A DNA stretch of 10,059 nt from Phycisphaerae bacterium (GTDB lineage: Bacteria; Planctomycetota; Phycisphaerae; Phycisphaerales; SM1A02), in NCBI GenBank assembly GCA_002862325.1, contig PKCT01000035.1, forward strand, positions 1 through 10,059. Direction: 5' to 3'. Positions 5,441-10,059 of the stretch are shown here, piece by piece. The stretch's first letter is position 1. The number at the start of each line of letters is the position of its first letter. The position numbers and the translations under genes are program-made. The notes under the pieces are model-generated. The model ran no database searches and was not told the origin of the DNA. It saw nothing but the letters and a program-made list of their open reading frames with translations.

Positions 5441-7372
5441 TCAGGTCGCCGAATCCTCGCCGTCGGCGGCGTCCTCGTCCTCCTCGTCGTCGCTCCGCGA
5501 GAGCTCGAAGGCATGGCGATCCTTCAACGCATCCATCCCGAAGAGTTCTCGAGGATCGATCGTGGCGAGGTCCTGGGTCAGGGTCGCCTGCAGTCGAATC
5601 GGATCGGTCGCGAGGCGCTGCCACGTCTCCTCGGTGAGGGGTTTGAGGGATTCGATGGAGATGACCACCACCGAGAGCTTGTCGGGGACGGGGACGGCGA
5701 AGACGCGGTCCTCGATCGGCTGCACCGAGAGCGCACGACGCGGATCGAGCTTCATCGCCCGTTCGACCACCGCCTTGATGGCCGCGTCGTCCTGGCCCAG
5801 ACCGGGGATCGACGAGCCGATCGAGATGCCGTACTGCAGGAGGAACTCGAGGTTGGCGATCCGAATGTCGGGGGCGAACTCCATCGCGACGTCGTAGTCC
5901 TTCGCGACCGAGCGGAGACCGTCGGTCCGTGCCTGCGATTCGATGTCCTCGAGGCGACTCTCGAGCGTCTCGAATCGAACGATCGACTCGAGATCGGCGA
6001 CCACGTCCTCACGCACCTTCGAGAGGTCTTCGGGGGCGTGGGCCGGATCGCTGGAGACGACCCGTGCGAAGACGATGTCGCCTGCGCTGTCGGTCAACGC
6101 CGGGAAGGCGATGCCGCTCTGGACAGGGATGGTGTCGCTCCCGCCGAACTCCCTCAAGGCGTCGACGAGCTGGGGCGTCGCGGTGCGGGCCCTCCCGAAG
6201 AGATCGGTGCTCGCCGAATTCAGGGTTCCGAACCGATCGGTGTCGGCCAGGTCCTCGGAGGTGACGAGATCGTCGCCGGTGCTTCGATAGGCGGGCTGGG
6301 GCAGATCGAATTCGTTCGCGATGTCGTCCGCGAGGGTCTGCATCGACGCTCGCTGCGTCGCCCAGTCCCCGGGGAGGTCGTAGTGGAGGCCCGTTCGATT
6401 CAGACTTCTCCGGGGGAACTGGAGCCGATCGTCTCCGAACTTCGCGATCGCCTTCATCCGCTCGTCGACGAGGTCGTCGAGAACCTTGGTTCGAACCTGC
6501 TCCTCTCGATCCGCGAATCGAGGCGGCACCGCGGTGGTGCTGGTCAGGACACCGAATCGGGCCGGGTCTCGCTGGAAGGCCTTGCGAAGCTGGATCGGTC
6601 CAAGCTCCGGGCTGTTCTCGAGCGATGCGCGGACCTCGGCCTTGGGCACCACGAGCCACTCGATCGAGAATCGGTCGGGAATCCGATATCCGAATCCCCG
6701 GTCGCCTTCGCCGGATGGGACGTCGCGGTACTGGTCGAACTGCTTCTGGATCGCCGCGGAATCCTGGGCGGGGATCTCGAGGGTCTTGTCGGTACGGGCG
6801 TCGATGACGACGACGTCGGCGCCGAGCCCCATCGATCGTCGGGCGGCGGTCCCGCGGAGTCGAGTGTCGCTGAACCGGCCGGCAGTGGTGACCATGGCCA
6901 TCAGTTCGGAGACCCCGCGGATCTCGGCCAGGGTCTCGACGGTCTCCGCGTATCCAAGCCCCGCCTGTCGGCCGAGGTTGGCGATCACCATCTGTCCGGT
7001 GATGTTCTCACCCGAATTCTGGGCGATTGCGTTCGCGAAGTCGATGCCGGAGGACGGGCCGCCGATCAGACCGGCCGCGGTCGCCTCCCGGACGAGCAGG
7101 TACCAGTGGGCCGGGTCGGTCCCGACGCCGAGCTGGTTGAGCGGATGCTGCTGGCCCAGGCTGTTCACCAGACGCGTCTGGCGTCGCAGCAGTTCGGCGT
7201 CGCCCTGGGTGACGGTGGTGGGCGGAGCGCCGACCTGGGCCCAGCTTGCACCGGTCTGGGCGCTGTACTGGGAGAGGCCTTCGATCGCCTGCGGGGCGAG
7301 GAAGGTGATCATCAGAAGCGATCCGCCGATCGCCAGGATCCACTTGTCGTACTTTCGCAGGAACTTGAACAT
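5441..7372 (-). CDS. Membrane-anchored PpiD/SurA-like folding factor
   Basis: A 643-residue protein with a short basic N-terminus (FKFLRKYDK) and one hydrophobic segment at about residues 11-30 (WILAIGGSLLMITFLAPQAI). It is probably anchored in the cytoplasmic membrane with its bulk outside, as in PpiD. Residues about 225-275 (GFGYRIPDRFSIEWLVVPKAEV...) and about 435-490 (VVSSDPAHAPEDLSKVREDVVADL, then a Glu/Arg-rich helix) resemble the segments flanking the parvulin domain in PpiD/SurA-type chaperones. No parvulin PPIase motif is recognisable between them, so it may be a chaperone without isomerase activity. The C-terminus is very acidic (DDEEDEDAADGED). The start at ATG 7372 directly precedes the basic/hydrophobic anchor; there is no clear Shine-Dalgarno. 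The reading frame is certain, the family moderately so. A planctomycete-specific membrane protein is the alternative. Confidence 0.72.
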   Translation of the reverse strand: MFKFLRKYDKWILAIGGSLLMITFLAPQAIEGLSQYSAQTGASWAQVGAPPTTVTQGDAELLRRQTRLVNSLGQQHPLNQLGVGTDPAHWYLLVREATAAGLIGGPSSGIDFANAIAQNSGENITGQMVIANLGRQAGLGYAETVETLAEIRGVSELMAMVTTAGRFSDTRLRGTAARRSMGLGADVVVIDARTDKTLEIPAQDSAAIQKQFDQYRDVPSGEGDRGFGYRIPDRFSIEWLVVPKAEVRASLENSPELGPIQLRKAFQRDPARFGVLTSTTAVPPRFADREEQVRTKVLDDLVDERMKAIAKFGDDRLQFPRRSLNRTGLHYDLPGDWATQRASMQTLADDIANEFDLPQPAYRSTGDDLVTSEDLADTDRFGTLNSASTDLFGRARTATPQLVDALREFGGSDTIPVQSGIAFPALTDSAGDIVFARVVSSDPAHAPEDLSKVREDVVADLESIVRFETLESRLEDIESQARTDGLRSVAKDYDVAMEFAPDIRIANLEFLLQYGISIGSSIPGLGQDDAAIKAVVERAMKLDPRRALSVQPIEDRVFAVPVPDKLSVVVISIESLKPLTEETWQRLATDPIRLQATLTQDLATIDPRELFGMDALKDRHAFELSRSDDEEDEDAADGEDSAT

Positions 7373-7410
7373 GGCAGGGCTCGGCTCGAAGCGAGGGGGG
7401 AGGCGATCAA

Positions 7411-7483
7411 GAGAAACGGGCCGTCGTGTCCAGGCCCCGGTCGGAGTCCGAGGACTTCACACGGAGCGGACGCGGCGGCCCGT
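7411..7483 (-). terminator. Possible terminator structure 3' of rpsD
   Basis: In the 158-nt spacer between rpsD and the ppiD-like gene, ACGGGCCG (minus strand, 7476-7483) can pair over 8 bp with CGGCCCGT (7416-7423), and the second arm is followed on the minus strand by TTCTCTTG. The enclosed 52 nt are GC-rich and could fold on their own. The stem is long-range, so support is weak. I see nothing else in the spacer except the palindrome GGAGATCTCC at 7491-7500. Confidence 0.25.
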
Positions 7484-7530
7484 CGGTCGAGGAGATCTCC
7501 GATCCAGGTCGGAGAATCGCCTGCGACTCA

Positions 7531-8130
7531 TCAGCGATAGAACTCGACGATCAGGTTGGTGTTCACGTCGAACGGGATCTGGTCGGACGTCGGTTGCGCG
7601 ACGACCTTGGTCGAGAGCTCGGCGGGGTTCACGGAGAGCCAACCCGGGACCATGTGGCCGGCGAGCGACTCCATGTTCTCGCGAGCGAGCGTGTGCACCT
7701 TGTCGCGGAGGGTGATGTCGTCGCCGACCTTCACGGCGAAGCTCGGTCGGTCGACCTTCTGGCCGTTCACGAGCACGTGGCCGTGGGCGACCATCTGTCG
7801 CGCGGCCCAGATCGTCCTGGTCAGGCCCGCTCGTCGCAGCACGTTGTCGAGACGGCACTCCAGAAGCTGGAGCAGGATCTCACCGGTGTTGCCCGGGCGT
7901 CGCGTCGCCTCGTCGACGTAGCGACGGAACTGCTTCTCCATCACGTTGTAGTGATAGCGAAGCTTCTGCTTCTCGTCCTTGCGGATGCCGTAGTCCTTCG
8001 GGCGTCTGCCACGGAAACCGTGCTGACCCGGCGGATTGAGCTGCCGCTTGGAGGTGTGCTTCGGAATGTCCGCGATGGGGACTCCGACGCGACGGGAGAG
8101 CTTGACCTTAGGACCGAGATAGCGGGCCAT
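7531..8130 (-). CDS. rpsD: 30S ribosomal protein S4
   Basis: A 199-residue primary 16S rRNA-binding protein that nucleates assembly of the 30S body. It starts MARYLGPKVKLSRR, continues with NPPGQHG..GRRPKDYG..KDEKQKLRYHYNV typical of bacterial S4, carries the S4 RNA-binding domain at about residues 92-155 (CRLDNVLRRAGL, ARQMVAHGHVLVNG, VKVGDDI), and ends in the conserved NLIVEFYR. The length is normal. The N-terminus has no cysteine cluster, so this is the zinc-free form. The ATG at 8130 matches the family start, though the ribosome-binding site is poor. The gene stands alone, not in the classical rpsM-rpsK-rpsD-rpoA cluster, and has its own promoter (8232-8260) and structured leader, so autoregulation by S4 is possible. 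Identification is secure. Confidence 0.97.
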   Translation of the reverse strand: MARYLGPKVKLSRRVGVPIADIPKHTSKRQLNPPGQHGFRGRRPKDYGIRKDEKQKLRYHYNVMEKQFRRYVDEATRRPGNTGEILLQLLECRLDNVLRRAGLTRTIWAARQMVAHGHVLVNGQKVDRPSFAVKVGDDITLRDKVHTLARENMESLAGHMVPGWLSVNPAELSTKVVAQPTSDQIPFDVNTNLIVEFYR

Positions 8131-8163
8131 TCGAGCGTCCGGCGAGGGGTAGGGGCTGAACAG

Positions 8164-8184
8164 GATCGGTGGTTCGGACCGATC
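8164..8184 (-). other. Hairpin in the rpsD 5' leader
   Basis: Perfect 7-bp inverted repeat GATCGGT (8164-8170) and ACCGATC (8178-8184) with a 7-nt loop, 33 nt upstream of the rpsD start and downstream of its predicted promoter. It would therefore lie in the untranslated leader. A role in S4 feedback control is an inference; the sequence shows only the fold. Confidence 0.4.
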
Positions 8185-8231
8185 GACGATGACACTCGCC
8201 GTGCTGGTGAACCGGCTCGGCGTGATCGGAC

Positions 8232-8260
8232 AGTAGAACAGTCCTCCGCTCGACCGTCAA
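8232..8260 (-). promoter_or_regulatory. Sigma-70-type promoter of rpsD
   Basis: On the minus strand, TTGACG (8255-8260, five of six to TTGACA) and TCTACT (8232-8237, four of six to TATAAT) are separated by exactly 17 nt. Transcription would start near 8225, giving a leader of about 95 nt before ATG 8130. It lies 31 nt after the stop of the small gene upstream, so rpsD is probably expressed from here rather than by read-through from purF. Confidence 0.6.
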
Positions 8261-8291
8261 GAGTGGAATCGACGTCGATCCGTCCCGAGGG

Positions 8292-8492
8292 CTACGCCGC
8301 GGCGGGGATGATCACGTTCGATGCGAGATAGGTCCGTTCGAAGCGAGATCGCCTCCCCGGATCGATTCCACGTGCGAACCCCTCTAGGAGCGCCAGATCG
8401 CGGTCGATGGCCGCTCGAAGATCGTGGATGGTCGGCCTGAACGCACGATCGGTGACCGGGTCGGAGAGGCGGCTAGGGGATGATTCGTGCAT
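8292..8492 (-). CDS. Small hypothetical protein, 66 residues
   Basis: ATG at 8492, preceded on the minus strand by AAGGT with 6-nt spacing, the only other clear ribosome-binding site in the window besides the hydrolase's. By my count roughly 70% of codons end in G or C, in line with the real genes here. The protein begins MHESSPSRLSD and has a plausible amphipathic middle (IHDLRAAIDRDLALLEGFARG) and a basic stretch (PGRRSRFERTY). It has no signal peptide, membrane segment or motif I recognise. It lies between purF and rpsD on the same strand, 126 nt after purF, with a hairpin in between. The frame stays open upstream to a GTG at 8612, but that start has no ribosome-binding site and would run through the hairpin. 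It may be a lineage-specific small protein, or a chance reading frame. Confidence 0.45.
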   Translation of the reverse strand: MHESSPSRLSDPVTDRAFRPTIHDLRAAIDRDLALLEGFARGIDPGRRSRFERTYLASNVIIPAAA

Positions 8493-8511
8493 ATTTGGAC
8501 CTTGATGGGGG

Positions 8512-8547
8512 GGTGGAATCGAGGGATTTTCCCTCGGGGCTTCCACC
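8512..8547 (-). terminator. Two-step hairpin 3' of purF, possible terminator
   Basis: Outer arms GGTGGAA (8512-8518) and TTCCACC (8541-8547) pair over 7 bp. Inner arms CGAGGGA (8520-8526) and TCCCTCG (8530-8536) pair over 7 bp with a 3-nt loop; the internal loop between the stems is 1 nt on one side and 4 nt on the other. It begins 71 nt after the purF stop and ends 19 nt before the small gene's start. No T-run follows on the minus strand (CCCCCAT), so it may terminate purF transcripts weakly or be a 5' structure of the small gene. Confidence 0.4.
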
Positions 8548-8618
8548 ATCTCGGTCGGTTGGATGCGATTCTTCGCGCGACGTGCCGATGTTCTTCGGAT
8601 TTCAGTCTTCACGACACG

Positions 8619-10059
8619 CTAGTACGACCGGGCGTCCGAATTCCGCCGCCAGTTCAGGTAGGCGGTGTTCAGCATCCGGTAGCCACCGGGCGTGGGGTAC
8701 TCACCGGTGAAGTACCAGTCTCCCGAATGATCCGGCATCGCTTGCCGGAGACCCTCGATCGACTGGTACACGACCGAGATCTCGCCGGACCACTCGAGAT
8801 GGTCGCTCCGGATCAGCAGCGCGATCTGATCGGAGATCTCCTGGAGGGAGAACGGTTCGTAGATCCGGCGAACGTGGTTCACCATGCGATCCGGAGTTCG
8901 TTCGGCCTGTTCCTGGCAGTCCGCCTCGATCTCCTGGAGGAGCGAGGACTCACCCCTCGCCTGGAGCAGGGAGATGGCCGCCTCGAAGGCGATGAATCGT
9001 CCCAGCTGACTCATATCGATGCCGTAGCAGTCCGGATACATGATGGGCGGGGCGCTCGAGACGATCACGATTCGGCGGGGATTCAATCTCGCCAGCATGG
9101 TGATGATCGATTCGCGAAGCGTCGTGCCCCGCACGATCGAATCGTCGACTACGACCAGCGTGTCCTTCTGCGTGACCGAGCCTCGGGTCACGTCGTAGAT
9201 GTGGGACACGAGGTCCCGGCGAGCGGCGTCGTGGGTGATGAAGGTCCGCAGCCGTTGGTCCTTGTGCGCGACCTTCTCGGTGCGGGCCCTGGTCCGGATC
9301 AGCCGATCGACGTCCTCCCGGGTCACCGAGCCCGATTCGATCCGGCTCCAGAGTTCCTCCCCGTTGCGCCGCCGCATCACGGCGTCGATCTCCTCCCGGA
9401 GCCCCATGAAGGCGGTCTCCGCGGTGTTGGGTACGAATCCGAAGACCGTGTCCGCGATGTTCCAGTCGATCGAGTCCAGGACCTGCGTGGCGAGATTCGC
9501 GCCGAGCTGCTTCCGTTCGCGATAGATGTCGCGGTCGTTGCCCCGACTGAAGTAGATCCGCTCGAAGGTGCATCGGCGGGTGGGCAGGCGCTCGATGAAG
9601 GGCTCGATCCGGACGGCGCCCGACCGCTTCACCTCTAGGGTGTTGCCCGGGGGAAGCTCCTCGACGTCCTCGGGTGGGGCGTTGAAGGCCGTGACCAGGG
9701 CCGCACGTTCGCTCGCCACCGCGATCACCGACTCGTCGCGGTAGATGAAGGCGGGGCGGATACCCGCGGGATCGCGGCAGACGAAGAGATCGCCGTTGCC
9801 GATGATGCCCGCGAAGACGTATCCCCCATCGAACCGATCCGCCGCACGGCGGAGCACGCGGACCAGGTCGAGTTGTTCGCTCACCTGCTCGGCGAGGGCC
9901 CGGTCGGCCAGGCCCATGAAGGAGCCTTCACCCATGGTTCCCGCCAGCTGGTCGTGTTCGACGTCGAGGTAGTACCCGATCTTCTCGAGCACGACCTGGG
10001 TGTCCGAATCCCCGACCGGATCGAGCCCGTACTCGACCAGTTCGGCGAACAGATGGGTC
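8619..10059 (-). CDS. purF: Amidophosphoribosyltransferase, 5'-partial
   Basis: First committed enzyme of de novo purine synthesis: transfers ammonia from glutamine to PRPP, giving 5-phosphoribosylamine. The frame is open to the right edge, so the start and the catalytic N-terminal cysteine lie outside. The visible 479 residues hold the rest of the Ntn glutaminase domain (SDTQVVLEKI, GNGDLFVCRDPAGIRPAF, ASERAAL) and the phosphoribosyltransferase domain (CTFERIYFSRG, then the PRPP loop LVVVDDSIVRGTT at 9120-9158 and PDCYGIDMSQLGRFIAFEAAI). The C-terminus (ISVVYQSIEGL, GDWYFTGEYPTPGG, LNTAYLNW) is the extended kind I associate with long PurF forms such as those of Bacteroidetes. The C-terminal CxxC of the Fe-S-containing B. 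subtilis type is absent. A valine GTG at 9992 is internal, not a start. Downstream are a hairpin (8512-8547) and the small gene. Confidence 0.95.
   Translation of the reverse strand, partial: THLFAELVEYGLDPVGDSDTQVVLEKIGYYLDVEHDQLAGTMGEGSFMGLADRALAEQVSEQLDLVRVLRRAADRFDGGYVFAGIIGNGDLFVCRDPAGIRPAFIYRDESVIAVASERAALVTAFNAPPEDVEELPPGNTLEVKRSGAVRIEPFIERLPTRRCTFERIYFSRGNDRDIYRERKQLGANLATQVLDSIDWNIADTVFGFVPNTAETAFMGLREEIDAVMRRRNGEELWSRIESGSVTREDVDRLIRTRARTEKVAHKDQRLRTFITHDAARRDLVSHIYDVTRGSVTQKDTLVVVDDSIVRGTTLRESIITMLARLNPRRIVIVSSAPPIMYPDCYGIDMSQLGRFIAFEAAISLLQARGESSLLQEIEADCQEQAERTPDRMVNHVRRIYEPFSLQEISDQIALLIRSDHLEWSGEISVVYQSIEGLRQAMPDHSGDWYFTGEYPTPGGYRMLNTAYLNWRRNSDARSY

Noticed and set aside
5378..7540. 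A 720-codon open frame on the plus strand opposite the PpiD-like gene
   Set aside because: It is the antisense shadow of a high-GC gene: Arg/Gly/Asp-rich, no domains, and the opposite strand encodes a coherent membrane protein.
8493..8612. Extension of the small gene to a GTG at 8612
   Set aside because: No Shine-Dalgarno at that start, and the extension would run through the hairpin 8512-8547; the ATG at 8492 has a well-placed AAGGT.

Overview
The window comes from a GC-rich bacterial chromosome, most likely a member of the Planctomycetota and probably class Phycisphaerae. The best lineage marker is the secreted protein at 2917-4815. It ends in two dockerin/EF-hand-like repeats of the type 'GDLNGDG.V.GAD.GLLLA.WG', a C-terminal tail that is widespread in Phycisphaerae exported proteins. 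IleRS and PurF also read like planctomycete-type versions. Everything here looks like core chromosome: I see no insertion sequence, phage gene, tRNA, rRNA or CRISPR.

Layout, left to right. (1) 3-2639 (+): isoleucyl-tRNA synthetase, with its N-terminus cut off by the window edge. The KMSKS and editing motifs are intact, but the HIGH signature cannot be found where it should lie. (2) 2640-2916: convergent intergenic region with two hairpins, each pairing best in the transcript of the gene it follows. (3) 2917-4815 (-): exported serine hydrolase with a class A beta-lactamase-like fold, preceded by about five aromatic-rich tandem repeats and followed by the dockerin-like tail. (4) 4816-5000: spacer with a large nested inverted repeat. 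(5) 5001-5390 (-): free-standing MetRS C-terminal-like tRNA-binding protein. (6) 5441-7372 (-): membrane-anchored PpiD/SurA-like protein without an evident parvulin domain. (7) 7531-8130 (-): ribosomal protein S4, with a readable sigma-70-type promoter and a structured leader of about 95 nt. (8) 8292-8492 (-): a possible 66-residue protein with its own ribosome-binding site. (9) 8619-10059 (-): amidophosphoribosyltransferase (PurF), running off the right edge.

Functionally this is mostly housekeeping: two translation genes (ileS, rpsD), a tRNA-binding factor, de novo purine synthesis, and envelope protein folding. The unusual element is the repeat-hydrolase-dockerin fusion. Several gene ends carry strong hairpins without a real T-tract, and recognisable Shine-Dalgarno sequences are rare: only the hydrolase and the small gene have clear ones. 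The ppiD-like and tRNA-binding genes are separated by only 50 nt without a hairpin, so they are probably co-transcribed. No multi-gene undescribed system is visible. The best leads are the hydrolase fusion, the missing HIGH motif, the rpsD leader and the hairpin at 4905-4962.
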